Shown here: positions 1 to 8,167 of the stretch, piece by piece
How the letters are laid out: each line of letters begins with the position of its first letter
How positions within the stretch are numbered: position 1 is the first letter of the stretch
From: JAIYDJ01 sp031400505
GTDB lineage: Bacteria; Pseudomonadota; Alphaproteobacteria; Rhodobacterales; Rhodobacteraceae
Assembly: GCA_031400505.1 (NCBI GenBank)
Contig: JANNPZ010000087.1
Span: forward strand, 62,001 to 126,000
DNA: 64,000 nucleotides
Direction: 5' to 3'
Position numbers and translations under genes: made by a program
Notes under the pieces: generated by a model
Databases searched by the model: none
Told to the model about the DNA's origin: nothing
Seen by the model: only the letters and a program-made list of their open reading frames with translations

Positions 1-715
1 GATGAAACCCGATCCCGACCCCTGCCCTAAGTGCTGCTTCTGCGGCGGCGGTATCGGTGACGCGGTAGCGAATACACTCGGACGGCACGGTGTCGCGCAG
101 CCAGACATAGTACGGCGCGCGGCTGTCGGCGGCATCGCTGGCGATGAACCTGTGTGCAGCGAAGTCTGCAATGCTGCCGGGCACGCCATGGTGCGCAACA
201 TAGACCCGCGATGCGTAAAGGCCCGATCGCATGCGGACCAGGGGTTGCACGACATTGTCGGGTTCCTGCGGTGCCACCCCGGCCCGAATGGCCACATGCG
301 CCTCGCCGTAGTCCAGCCGGAACACACGCATGTCGGTCAGATAGCGCACCACGACCGCCGGATGTTCGGCTTGAAACGCCGCAAGTACCGGGGTCAACAG
401 CCCAGTCATCCCGGCAAGCGATGTCACCACCAACTCTCCGGCCACCATCTCGCCATGGCCTCTGATCCGGCTTGCCAACTGGCCGAACTGCTCTTCGGTG
501 GTTTGCGCGACCGACAACAGGTCGCGCCCGGCTTCGGTCGGGGTATAGCCGCGCGCATGGCGTTGAAAAAGCCGGGTCCCCATCCGCTTTTCCAGCGCAT
601 CGATATGACGGATCACGGTCGCATGGTGGACGCCAAGCACTTCGGCGGCACCAGATACCGTGCCGAGCCGGGCCACCTGGAAAGCCGTGCGGATTTCGTC
701 CCAGTTCTCCATCAT
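1..715 (-). CDS. LysR-family transcriptional regulator, 3' end off the window
   Basis: A DNA-binding transcription regulator, of which 238 codons are visible before the gene leaves the left edge. The N-terminus has a typical LysR winged helix-turn-helix (GAAEVLGVHHATVIRHIDAL, about residues 22-41) followed by the LysR linker helix (LFQRHARGYTPTEAGRDLL). A periplasmic-binding-like effector domain begins near residue 90 (GELVVTSLAGMTGLLTPVLA). Two consecutive ATG codons lie at 713-715 and 710-712; I took the outer one. It is divergent from ffh across 343 bp. The effector and targets cannot be read from the sequence. Confidence 0.85.
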   Translation of the reverse strand, partial: MMENWDEIRTAFQVARLGTVSGAAEVLGVHHATVIRHIDALEKRMGTRLFQRHARGYTPTEAGRDLLSVAQTTEEQFGQLASRIRGHGEMVAGELVVTSLAGMTGLLTPVLAAFQAEHPAVVVRYLTDMRVFRLDYGEAHVAIRAGVAPQEPDNVVQPLVRMRSGLYASRVYVAHHGVPGSIADFAAHRFIASDAADSRAPYYVWLRDTVPSECIRYRVTDTAAAEAALRAGVGIGFH

Positions 716-1058
716 GACACCCCTGTTTTGCCCTGCCATTCACCGCAACCCGACCGCCGCGCGCAAGCCCTGAAATTGTGCAGGCCACCCCACCGCCGCC
801 AAACGTGCCGACCCCCCGATGCTCTAGTTGCCATTGCGATCTTGTCCAAGTGCCGCTTCCTTTGGCGCAGCCTGCACATATCCCCCTTGACTCCGGCCCC
901 ATGCGGCCCTAACCCGGCCCATCCTCCGGAGGCAAAGGCTTCCGGTCCCGCCCCAGTGCGGGATCGCCATCCGTCAGCGCGTTGCGCCCACGGGTGTCGC
1001 AACGCATTGGGTTTTCGCCGCCGGTCCCCATATCCGGCAAAACAAGTGGAGCGTGCCC
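716..1058. other. Intergenic region between divergent lysR and ffh
   Basis: 343 bp separating two divergent genes. I see no coding region with family similarity. It should hold the promoters of both genes; the only convincing hexamer pair is the ffh promoter candidate at 887-915. No 4.5S RNA signature (GGUCAGGUCCGGAAGGAAGC-like) is present, so the SRP RNA is encoded elsewhere. Confidence 0.5.
887..915 (+). promoter_or_regulatory. Candidate sigma-70 promoter for ffh
   Basis: TTGACT at 887-892 and TAACCC at 910-915 are separated by 17 bp, about 145 bp before the ffh ATG. The -35 is good and the -10 weak; this is inferred from the hexamers only. Confidence 0.3.
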
Positions 1059-2573
1059 ATGTTCGAAAGCCTCTCGGAACGCCTTGGTTCCGTCTTCGAC
1101 CGCCTGACCAAACAGGGCGCGCTGACGGAAACGGATGTGGACACCGCGCTGCGCGAGGTGCGCACGGCGCTCTTGGAGGCGGACGTATCGCTCGACGTGG
1201 CCCGCAATTTCATCAAGGCGGTCAAGACCCGCGCCATCGGTCAGGCTGTCACTCGGTCGATCACGCCGGGTCAGCAGGTCGTCAAGATCGTGCATGACGA
1301 GTTGATCCGTGTGCTGGCGGGCGACGATGACGCAGGCGCGCTGAAGATCGACAACCCGCCCTCGGCCATCCTGATGGTGGGCCTGCAAGGGTCGGGCAAG
1401 ACCACGACGACGGCCAAACTCGCGAAACGGCTGAAGGAACGCAACGGCAAGCGCGTTCTTCTCGCCTCGCTTGACACCAACCGCCCTGCGGCGATGGAGC
1501 AGTTGGCGATCCTTGGCGCCCAGATCGGGGTGGACAGCCTGCCCATCGTAAAGGGCGAGACGGCCGTGCAGATCGCCCGCCGCGCCAAGACGCAAGCGGC
1601 CCTAGGCGGCTATGACGTGGTTTTCTTCGACACCGCAGGCCGACTGCACATCGACGAAACCCTGATGGATGAAATCCAGGCCGTCCGCGACATCGCCCAG
1701 CCGCGCGAGACGCTGCTGGTGGTCGATGGTCTGACGGGGCAGGACGCGGTCAATGTCGCCACCGAGTTCGACGGCAAGGTCGGCATCTCGGGTGTCGTTC
1801 TGACCCGGATGGACGGCGACGGGCGCGGCGGTGCGGCCCTTTCCATGCGCGCCGTCACCGGCAAGCCGATCCGCTTTGTCGGCTTGGGCGAAAAGATGGA
1901 CGCGCTCGAGACGTTCGAGGCCGACCGTGTGGCGGGCCGTATCCTTGGCATGGGCGATATCGTTGCCCTGGTGGAAAAGGCGCGCGAGACGTTCGAGGCC
2001 GAGCAGGCCGAACGCATGATGCGCCGGTTCCAGAAGGGGTTGTTCAACATGAACGACCTGCGCAGCCAGCTTGAACAGATGCAAAAAATGGGCGGGTTGC
2101 AGGGTCTGATGGGCATGTTGCCTGGCATGGGCAAGATGGCCAAACAGGCCGAGGCGGCAGGCTTGGACGACAAGATGCTGAAACGCCAGATCGCCCTGAT
2201 CCAGTCGATGACGAAAAAGGAACGCGCGAACCCCGATCTGCTGGCGGCCTCTCGCAAGAAGCGGGTTGCGGCAGGGGCGGGGATGGATGTGTCCGACCTC
2301 AACCGCCTGCTGAAACAGCACAAGCAGATGGCCGAGATGATGAAGAAAATGGGCAAGGGTGGTGCCATGAAGGCCGCGATGGCCCAGATGATGGGCAAGG
2401 GTGGGATGCCTGATCCGTCGAAAATGTCGCCCGCCCAACTGGAAGAGGCGGCGCGCGGCATGCAGCAGGGCATGGGCATGCCCGGCATGGGCGGCAGCCC
2501 CGGCGGTTTTGGCGGGATGCCGCGCGGGTTGTCTTTGCCCTCGGGTCTGTCGGGGTTGATGAAGAAGAAATGA
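1059..2573 (+). CDS. ffh: Signal recognition particle protein Ffh
   Basis: GTPase subunit of the signal recognition particle. It binds signal sequences of nascent inner-membrane proteins and the 4.5S RNA and docks with FtsY. The 504 residues show the N helical bundle, the G domain with P-loop GLQGSGKTTTTAKLA (about 108-122), DTAGRL (about 190) and TRMDGDGRGG, and a methionine-rich M domain after about residue 300 with an extended Met/Gly C-terminal tail. The ATG at 1059 follows GGAG at about 1047; an in-frame GTG at 1053 is less likely. The stop overlaps the next start as ATGA (2570-2573), so ffh heads the acetyltransferase series. Confidence 0.97.
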   Translation: MFESLSERLGSVFDRLTKQGALTETDVDTALREVRTALLEADVSLDVARNFIKAVKTRAIGQAVTRSITPGQQVVKIVHDELIRVLAGDDDAGALKIDNPPSAILMVGLQGSGKTTTTAKLAKRLKERNGKRVLLASLDTNRPAAMEQLAILGAQIGVDSLPIVKGETAVQIARRAKTQAALGGYDVVFFDTAGRLHIDETLMDEIQAVRDIAQPRETLLVVDGLTGQDAVNVATEFDGKVGISGVVLTRMDGDGRGGAALSMRAVTGKPIRFVGLGEKMDALETFEADRVAGRILGMGDIVALVEKARETFEAEQAERMMRRFQKGLFNMNDLRSQLEQMQKMGGLQGLMGMLPGMGKMAKQAEAAGLDDKMLKRQIALIQSMTKKERANPDLLAASRKKRVAAGAGMDVSDLNRLLKQHKQMAEMMKKMGKGGAMKAAMAQMMGKGGMPDPSKMSPAQLEEAARGMQQGMGMPGMGGSPGGFGGMPRGLSLPSGLSGLMKKK

Positions 2574-3115
2574 CCTGCCGGATTGATCAGGACGCGAACG
2601 GCGCGCCGGTCCTTGTGACCGAACGCCTGCGCTTGCGCCTGCCCCGGATGTCGGATGTTGACGCCAGCCATGTCTTCTGGTCCTCGCCCCGGTCGGCCAT
2701 CATGGGGGGGCCGTGGACGTTGGCGCAGTTGCAGATGGAAACCCAAGGTCTGCTGGACCAGTGGGGCAAACACGGCTTCAGCCTGTTCACGGTGACGCGG
2801 GCAGGGGCGGATGACGGCATCGGCGGCATCGGCCCGTTCTTTCCCGACACCCACCCCGAACCCGAACTGGGGTGGAGCCTGTGGGACCCCCGCGACGAGG
2901 GGCAGGGTCTGGCCTTCGAGGCGGCACGTGCGGCCCGCGACTGGTTCTTTGCCACCAGCGGCCGAACCACCGCCGTCAGCCATACCGACCCTGACAACTC
3001 CCGCTCGCACCGGCTGTGCGAACGGCTGGGCGGCGTCGTCGACCCCGCCGCACCGCATCCCTATGGCGACGAGCCGACCTTGACGTACCGCTATTTCGCC
3101 GGGGGGGCCGCATGA
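2570..3115 (+). CDS. GNAT N-acetyltransferase (RimJ/RimL type), tandem copy 1
   Basis: A 181-residue acetyl-CoA-dependent N-acetyltransferase of the Acetyltransf_3 (RimJ/RimL) type. It shows the array's shared landmarks: TERLRLRLPRMSD near the N-terminus, IMGGPWT, PEPELGWSLWD, an acetyl-CoA loop region EGQGLAFEAARAARDWF, and a C-terminal SHTDPDNSRSHRLCERLGG. The substrate is unknown; family members acetylate ribosomal-protein N-termini, amines or antibiotics. It is joined to ffh and to copy 2 by ATGA overlaps, so it is translated from the same message. Copy 1 is more diverged than the others around the acetyl-CoA loop (GQG rather than GKG). Confidence 0.9.
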   Translation: MTCRIDQDANGAPVLVTERLRLRLPRMSDVDASHVFWSSPRSAIMGGPWTLAQLQMETQGLLDQWGKHGFSLFTVTRAGADDGIGGIGPFFPDTHPEPELGWSLWDPRDEGQGLAFEAARAARDWFFATSGRTTAVSHTDPDNSRSHRLCERLGGVVDPAAPHPYGDEPTLTYRYFAGGAA

Positions 3116-3618
3116 CCATCCCCACCATCGCCACCGAACGCCTGACCCTGCGCGGCCCGAAAGACAGTGACGGCACCGCCCTGGCTGCCTTCCTGTCCAG
3201 CCCCCGCGCCACATGGATCGGCGGCCCCTATCCGGCAGACGAGGCACCCGACTGGCTGGACCATCAGCGCACCATCTGGGCCAACCGCGGCTGGGGGTCG
3301 TGGATCGCGGCGCTGGGCGACACCGACGAACCCATCGGGCGCGTGGGCCTACTGGATCATGACGGCTGGCCGGAACCCGAACTCGCCTGGTTCCTGTTCG
3401 ACGGCCATGAAGGCAAGGGATACGCCTGCGAGGCCGCCCTTGCCGCCCGCGCCCATGCAAATGGCGCGCTTGGCCTGCCGCCGCTGTTCAGTTTCATCGA
3501 CCCGGCCAACACCCGGTCGCACGCACTGGCCTTGCGGCTGGGCGCGGTCCATGAATGCGATGCGCGGTTCGAGGGCCATGACTTCCACATCTATCGTCAT
3601 CCGGAGTGTACGCCATGA
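3112..3618 (+). CDS. GNAT N-acetyltransferase, tandem copy 2
   Basis: A 168-residue RimJ/RimL-type acetyltransferase and paralogue of its neighbours. Landmarks are ATERLTLRGPKDSD, WIGGPYP, PEPELAWFLFDGHEGKGYAC and IDPANTRSHALALRLGA. The ATG at 3112 was chosen because it forms an ATGA overlap with the previous stop; the open frame extends upstream inside copy 1 but lacks family similarity there. The substrate is unknown. Position between ffh and rpsP hints at a translation-linked role, but this is only inference from location. Confidence 0.9.
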   Translation: MTIPTIATERLTLRGPKDSDGTALAAFLSSPRATWIGGPYPADEAPDWLDHQRTIWANRGWGSWIAALGDTDEPIGRVGLLDHDGWPEPELAWFLFDGHEGKGYACEAALAARAHANGALGLPPLFSFIDPANTRSHALALRLGAVHECDARFEGHDFHIYRHPECTP

Positions 3619-4124
3619 TCGCCCCCACCTTGCACACCGAGCGGCTGACGCTGCGCCCGCTGACCATGGCAGACTACCCGGCCTTTGCGGCTTTCATGGC
3701 CTCGCCCCGGTCGGTCCATATGGGCGGCCCCTACGACTGGCGCGCTACCTGGGGCCTCTTTTGCCACGATGCCGGGCAATGGGCGCTGTTTGGCCATGGC
3801 GGGCTGATGATCGACGTCACGGCCAGCGGCGAAACGGTGGGGAACGTCGTCATCAGCCATGGCCCGCTGTTTCCGGAACCCGAACTCGGCTGGTTTCTGT
3901 ATGATGGTCACGAAGGCAAGGGCTATGCCACCGAAGCCGCCCGCGCCTTGCGCGACTGGGGTTTTGGCGTGGCGAGCCTGCCCACGCTTGTCAGCTATAT
4001 CGACCCGCCGAACCGCGCCTCGGCTGCCGTGGCCGAACGGTTGGGGGCGGTTCTGGACCCTGATGCGCCCCGCCAGCCGGGGGACGAGGCCGACCTTGTT
4101 TATCGCCATCCGAGGCCTGCATGA
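3615..4124 (+). CDS. GNAT N-acetyltransferase, tandem copy 3
   Basis: A 169-residue RimJ/RimL-type acetyltransferase. It opens with HTERLTLRPLTMADY, has HMGGPYD, then PEPELGWFLYDGHEGKGYAT and the C-terminal ISYIDPPNRA-like segment (LVSYIDPPNRASAAVAERLG). The ATG at 3615 overlaps the stop of copy 2 as ATGA; an in-frame GTG at 3606 is a weaker alternative. It is most similar to copies 2 and 4 by eye, consistent with origin by tandem duplication. The substrate is unknown. Confidence 0.9.
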   Translation: MIAPTLHTERLTLRPLTMADYPAFAAFMASPRSVHMGGPYDWRATWGLFCHDAGQWALFGHGGLMIDVTASGETVGNVVISHGPLFPEPELGWFLYDGHEGKGYATEAARALRDWGFGVASLPTLVSYIDPPNRASAAVAERLGAVLDPDAPRQPGDEADLVYRHPRPA

Positions 4125-4639
4125 CCTTGCCCTTCGATATCCCACGTCTGGAAACCGACCGTTTGATCCTGCGTGCTCCGTCCGAGGCAGACCTGCCGGC
4201 CGTGATGGCCTTTTCGGCATCCGACAGGTCGCGCTTTGTCGGTGGTCCGTATGAGCCGCCGCAAGTCTGGCGCGGCTTTCTGGGGATGATCGGTCATTGG
4301 GCGCTGCGCGGCTATGGCTGGTGGACGATCGAGCACAAGGCAACCGGGCAGGCTGCCGGGCGCACCGGGGTCAGCTTTCATATCGGCTATCCAGAACCGG
4401 AACTTGGCTGGCACATCTACGACGGGTTCGAGGGGCAGGGCTACGCCTATGAGGCCGCAAAAGCCGCGCGTGCCCACGCTTGCGCAAATCTGGGGCTTGG
4501 CCCGCTGATTTCGATGATCGACCCGGAAAACGTCCGGTCCAAGGCGCTTGCTGCGCGTCTTGGCGCGACGTTTAAACGGATGGGCACCATCGACGCCCAC
4601 ATCTGCGAAATCTGGCGACATCCGGCGAGGCCCGCATGA
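4121..4639 (+). CDS. GNAT N-acetyltransferase, tandem copy 4
   Basis: A 172-residue RimJ/RimL-type acetyltransferase with ETDRLILRAPSEADL, FVGGPYE, PEPELGWHIYDGFEGQGYAYE and SMIDPENVRSKALAARLGA. It is coupled upstream and downstream by ATGA overlaps (4121-4124 and 4636-4639). The FEGQGYAYEAAKAARAHA helix that follows the acetyl-CoA loop is conserved with copies 2, 3 and 5. The substrate is unknown. Confidence 0.9.
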   Translation: MTLPFDIPRLETDRLILRAPSEADLPAVMAFSASDRSRFVGGPYEPPQVWRGFLGMIGHWALRGYGWWTIEHKATGQAAGRTGVSFHIGYPEPELGWHIYDGFEGQGYAYEAAKAARAHACANLGLGPLISMIDPENVRSKALAARLGATFKRMGTIDAHICEIWRHPARPA

Positions 4640-5166
4640 TCACGCTCGCCAACACCCCCACTCTGACCACAGCCCGCCTGACCCTGCGCGCGCCGCGAGC
4701 GTCGGACTGGCCGCACTGGTGCGCCTTTGCCACTACCACGCGCGCCCGATACATCGGCGGGCCGCTGGACGAGGGCAAGGCCTGGCGGTCGTTTGGCCAT
4801 GCCATCGGCATGTGGGTGCTGCGCGGCTATGGCAGTTTCGTGTTCCACGAGACCGGATCGGATCTTCCGTTGGGCCTGTGCGGTCCATGGCATCCGGCCG
4901 ACTGGCCGGAGCGTGAGATCGGCTGGAACGTCTGGCACCCTCATGCCGAAGGCAAAGGTTATGCCTATGAGGCCGCCACGGCAGCCCGCGCCTATGCCTT
5001 TGACGTGCTGCACTGGCCGACGGCGGTCAGCTATATTGATCCGGCCAATGTACGCTCGATAGCGCTGGCCACCCGGCTCGGCGCAGTGCTTGACCCCGAC
5101 GCCCCGCGCATGGCGGGCGATACCGACCTGATCTTCCGTCATTCGCGACCGGAGGCCCTGTCATGA
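4636..5166 (+). CDS. GNAT N-acetyltransferase, tandem copy 5
   Basis: A 176-residue RimJ/RimL-type acetyltransferase: TTARLTLRAPRASDW, YIGGPLD, REIGWNVWHPHAEGKGYAYE and SYIDPANVRSIALATRLGA. The PEPELGW motif of its siblings is changed to PEREIGW. It starts at an ATGA overlap with copy 4 and ends in one with copy 6. The substrate is unknown. Confidence 0.9.
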   Translation: MITLANTPTLTTARLTLRAPRASDWPHWCAFATTTRARYIGGPLDEGKAWRSFGHAIGMWVLRGYGSFVFHETGSDLPLGLCGPWHPADWPEREIGWNVWHPHAEGKGYAYEAATAARAYAFDVLHWPTAVSYIDPANVRSIALATRLGAVLDPDAPRMAGDTDLIFRHSRPEALS

Positions 5167-5744
5167 CGCCCAGCTGGCTGACACCCCCCACCGGCCCTGC
5201 TGCCGACATCGCCGCGCGTTGCACCGCGATGGTGCCCGAACTCCTCACTTCCCGCCTGATCCTGCGTGCGCCCCGGATCGCCGATTTCCCCGCTTACAGG
5301 GCGGTCTTTGTCAGTGACCGGTCCCGATACATGGGGGGGCCGTTCAGTGAAGACGACGCATTCGGCGATTTCTGTCAGGGCATCGCGGGCTGGATGCTGC
5401 GCGGGGCGGGGATGTGGACGCTGACTTTGCGCGACCATGACACCCCCTTGGGCTGGGTCTATCTTTGGCAGGAACAGGGCGATGCCGAACCCGAACTCGG
5501 CTGGGTGCTGACCGAAGCCGCCGAAGGCTACGGTTATGCATCCGAAGCCGCCCGCACCGTGCTGCCCCATGCGGTGCGGCTTTACCGCCCCCAGGGCTTT
5601 GTCAGCTACATCAATGCCGAAAACCACCGGTCGGCCCGGTTGGCCATCGCCCTCGGCGCAACCCGCGACGCTGCAGCCGAGGCACGTCTGACCGAACCTG
5701 ACCTGCATGTCTACCGCCACTCCGGCACAGGAGCCGCCGCATGA
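5163..5744 (+). CDS. GNAT N-acetyltransferase, tandem copy 6
   Basis: A 193-residue RimJ/RimL-type acetyltransferase, the longest of the array. It carries about 25 extra N-terminal residues before LLTSRLILRAPRIADF. It has YMGGPFS, AEPELGWVLTEAAEGYGYASE and SYINAENHRSARLAIALGA. The acetyl-CoA loop reads EGYGYA, and the IDP triplet of the siblings is INA, so it is the most diverged in the C-terminal motif. An internal ATG at 5232 (MVPELLTSRL) is an alternative start, but the ATGA overlap at 5163 favours the upstream one. The substrate is unknown. Confidence 0.88.
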   Translation: MTPSWLTPPTGPAADIAARCTAMVPELLTSRLILRAPRIADFPAYRAVFVSDRSRYMGGPFSEDDAFGDFCQGIAGWMLRGAGMWTLTLRDHDTPLGWVYLWQEQGDAEPELGWVLTEAAEGYGYASEAARTVLPHAVRLYRPQGFVSYINAENHRSARLAIALGATRDAAAEARLTEPDLHVYRHSGTGAAA

Positions 5745-6049
5745 CCCCCAGCCCTGTCAACGCCGTCACCCGCGCAGCGATCCTGCTGGCCGAACACCGC
5801 GACAGCATCGACCGGCTGGATGCGATCCTTGTCTACACCCTCGCCGAGCGGTTTAAGCACACCCAGCAGGTTGGTCGTCTGAAGGCCGAACATGACCTGC
5901 CGCCGTCCGATCCGACCCGCGAGGCGACCCAGATTGCCCGGCTGGAACGGCTGGCAGACGAGGCGCGTCTTGACCCCGAGTTTGCCAAGAAATTCCTGAC
6001 CTTCATCATTTCGGAAGTCATCAGGCACCACGAAAAACTGCAGAAATGA
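5741..6049 (+). CDS. Chorismate mutase, AroQ type
   Basis: A 102-residue all-helical chorismate mutase that converts chorismate to prephenate in phenylalanine and tyrosine biosynthesis. It matches the single-domain AroQ family: HRDSIDRLDAILVYTLAERF in the first helix, the conserved lysine in VGRLKAEHDLPPSDPTRE, and a closing helix FLTFIISEVIRHHEKLQ. It is coupled to acetyltransferase copy 6 by ATGA at 5741-5744 and sits 58 bp before rpsP. No prephenate dehydratase or dehydrogenase domain is fused. Confidence 0.92.
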   Translation: MTPSPVNAVTRAAILLAEHRDSIDRLDAILVYTLAERFKHTQQVGRLKAEHDLPPSDPTREATQIARLERLADEARLDPEFAKKFLTFIISEVIRHHEKLQK

Positions 6050-6107
6050 CCCATCCAACGGGGCGCGAAGCCGCGCACCCATCTTGTACCCTGAAGGAGA
6101 CGACCAA

Positions 6108-6461
6108 ATGTCCATGAAAATCCGCCTTGCCCGTGGTGGTTCCAACAAGCGCCCGCATTACAGCATCGTGGCCACCGACAGCCGCATGCCGCGCGATGGC
6201 CGCTTTCTTGAAAAGCTCGGCACCTACAACCCGCTGCTGGCAAAAGACGACGAAAACCGCATCAAGATGAACATCGAGCGCATTCAGCACTGGATTTCGC
6301 AAGGCGCGCAGCCGACCGACCGCATCGCGCGGATGCTGGAAGCTGCGGGCGTGATGCCCAAGAAAGTCCGTAGCAACCCGAAATCCGCCGTGCCGGGCAA
6401 GCGGATGGCGGAACTCGCCACGAAAAAGGCCGCCCGCGCTGCCGAACCGGTTGCCGAATAG
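6108..6461 (+). CDS. rpsP: 30S ribosomal protein S16
   Basis: A 117-residue small-subunit protein needed for 30S assembly. The N-terminus MSMKIRLARGGSNKRPHYSI is diagnostic, followed by DGRFLEKLGTYNPLL and an Ala/Lys-rich tail. The ATG at 6108 is preceded by GAAGGAGA at about 6093-6100, so an upstream in-frame start at 6084 is rejected. It begins the conserved rpsP-rimM-trmD-rplS order. Confidence 0.97.
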   Translation: MSMKIRLARGGSNKRPHYSIVATDSRMPRDGRFLEKLGTYNPLLAKDDENRIKMNIERIQHWISQGAQPTDRIARMLEAAGVMPKKVRSNPKSAVPGKRMAELATKKAARAAEPVAE

Positions 6462-6515
6462 ACTGACAATCCGGGGCAGCAGGCAACCCCTGTCCCCTTG
6501 CGCCAAGGAGGCTAT

Positions 6516-7022
6516 GTGACCACAGACCGCATCTGCATCGGCGCCATCGCAGGCTCTTTCGGTGTTTCGGGTGAAGTGCGGCTGAAAAGCTTCTGCACTG
6601 ACCCCGAGTCTATCGCGGCCTACGGCCCGCTTTACACCGAGGATGGCAACCGCAGCTTTGCAATCAAGCTGACCCGCCCGGTGACGGGCGGGGTTGGCGC
6701 ACGTCTGTCCGGGATCATGACCAAGGAAGAGGCCGATGCGCTGAAGGGAACCGGACTGTTTGTGGACCGCGCGCGACTGCCCAAACTGCCTGATGACGAG
6801 TTCTACCACGCCGACCTTATCGGCATGGCCGCCCACGACCCGGGCGGCGCGCTGATCGGCACGGTTCAGGCGATCCACAACCATGGCGCAGGGGATCTGC
6901 TGGAACTCGCAGGGCCGGGGCTGAAGCAATCGCTGGTGGTTCCCTTTACAATGGCCGTCGTGCCGACTGTCGATCTCGCGGCCCGCCGGGTGATCGTCGA
7001 TCTGCCCGAGGGGCTGGAGTAG
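6516..7022 (+). CDS. rimM: 16S rRNA processing protein RimM
   Basis: A 168-residue ribosome-maturation factor that binds S19 and helps assemble the 30S head. The RimM N-terminal motif CIGAIAGSFGVSGEVRLKSF (about 6-25) and the PRC-barrel half (YHADLIGMAAHDPGGALIGT onward, then PFTMAVVPTVDLAARRVIVD) are both present. GTG at 6516 was chosen because AAGGAGG lies directly upstream at 6505-6511; an in-frame TTG at 6498 precedes that site and is unlikely. Lies 54 bp after rpsP. Confidence 0.95.
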   Translation: MTTDRICIGAIAGSFGVSGEVRLKSFCTDPESIAAYGPLYTEDGNRSFAIKLTRPVTGGVGARLSGIMTKEEADALKGTGLFVDRARLPKLPDDEFYHADLIGMAAHDPGGALIGTVQAIHNHGAGDLLELAGPGLKQSLVVPFTMAVVPTVDLAARRVIVDLPEGLE

Positions 7023-7131
7023 GGGCGCAAGATCAGACGAGCCTCAAATGGCCCGGTTCGATTTGTGCGAAAGACTGTACTATGTGCTCGGCTCAGGGCA
7101 TCTTGATACCAATTGCGACACGAGGATTCCA

Positions 7132-8064
7132 GTGCACAACCGGTTGCGTTTGATGATGGGGGCGACGGCTCTTTTGTATCTTGGCCCCCTGCTGGCGGGA
7201 CTGGGCGGTTTTGGTTGGCAAACTGTTCCGGCCTTTGTCGCGATCTTTCTTCTGTGGACGCTGATCCTGCGCCCGTCAACTTGGCCCAAGACCCGTGCCG
7301 ATTGGCAAAACCCCGCAGCGCTTACCAGATTGCTGACGCAGTCCACGATGCAGGTGCTGTTGGTCAGCATCTGTTTTGGGATCGGGCGGGGCCTTGGCGG
7401 CGTCATGGCGACCCTGCCGCCGTTTCCGGTGCTGCTGCCGATTGCGATCTCGTTTCTTGCCATTCCGCTGTGCCGCCTGATGTGGGACCCGAACAAAGCC
7501 GAGGCGACCGACCGTTTTCTGGACACGGCAATTGCCGAGATTTCGGCGACCGCCACGGGTGTACCGCCCCAACGTTCGGATGCGCGTGCACTGACCGCTC
7601 AGTTGCTTGCGCCATTGCAAGCCTTGCCCGACGCCACCGATGACGCCGAGATTGCGCGCCATCTGCGTGCCATGGCCGCGCATGTCGATCCGTCGGATGT
7701 GGCACATGTGCTGCTGTCGTCCGCGCAGTCCGGTACCGCCGGTTCGATCGGAATGCGCGCCTTGATTCTGCACGCAACTGACCTGCGGCACAGCGTTCCC
7801 CTTGCGGGGCTTGGAGTGCAGGCACGGATATTGCCCCTGATTGCGGCGGATCCTGATATGATCCTGATGTTCGCCCTGCGCAGCCTGGCGCAACTGCGCG
7901 ATGACGCCGCCGTCTGGCCGGACTGCGCCACCCCGACCGCTCTGCGCGCCAGGGCCGCCACAGCCGGGCCTGACGCAGCGGCAGCCCTTCTCGCGCTTGC
8001 CGATCTGACAGCATCCCTGAGCCCGCAAAAAGACGCGGATGGGTCCGGTCAGCCTGGCGCGTGA
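7132..8064 (+). CDS. Hypothetical membrane protein between rimM and trmD
   Basis: A protein of about 310 residues that I do not assign to a named family. The N-terminal half is hydrophobic, with likely membrane segments at about 9-45 (ALLYLGPLLAGLGGF and FVAIFLLWTLIL) and about 78-125 (VLLVSICFGIGRGLGG and VLLPIAISFLAIPLC). The C-terminal half is Ala/Leu/Asp-rich and soluble, with repeated helical ALRA/HLRA blocks. GTG at 7132 follows GAGGA (about 7121-7126); the frame stays open back to 7048. Its place inside the rpsP-trmD series suggests co-transcription. Confidence 0.7.
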   Translation: MHNRLRLMMGATALLYLGPLLAGLGGFGWQTVPAFVAIFLLWTLILRPSTWPKTRADWQNPAALTRLLTQSTMQVLLVSICFGIGRGLGGVMATLPPFPVLLPIAISFLAIPLCRLMWDPNKAEATDRFLDTAIAEISATATGVPPQRSDARALTAQLLAPLQALPDATDDAEIARHLRAMAAHVDPSDVAHVLLSSAQSGTAGSIGMRALILHATDLRHSVPLAGLGVQARILPLIAADPDMILMFALRSLAQLRDDAAVWPDCATPTALRARAATAGPDAAAALLALADLTASLSPQKDADGSGQPGA

Positions 8065-8167
8065 ACTCCAAGGCTCAAGACGCCAGACATCCGGCGCAGC
8101 GCTGCAATAGGGTCAACCGCGCAGCGCGACCTTTCCCTGTGCCCTGCAACTGCGCTACACCGCGCGC

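Noticed and set aside
3016..3111. Longer upstream start for acetyltransferase copy 2
   Set aside because: The extra 32 codons lie inside copy 1 in another frame and have no family similarity; the ATGA overlap at 3112 gives the expected N-terminus.
2570..5744. Aminoglycoside-resistance cassette interpretation of the GNAT array
   Set aside because: The motifs are RimJ/RimL-like, the base composition matches the chromosome, and no integron attachment site or mobile gene is present.
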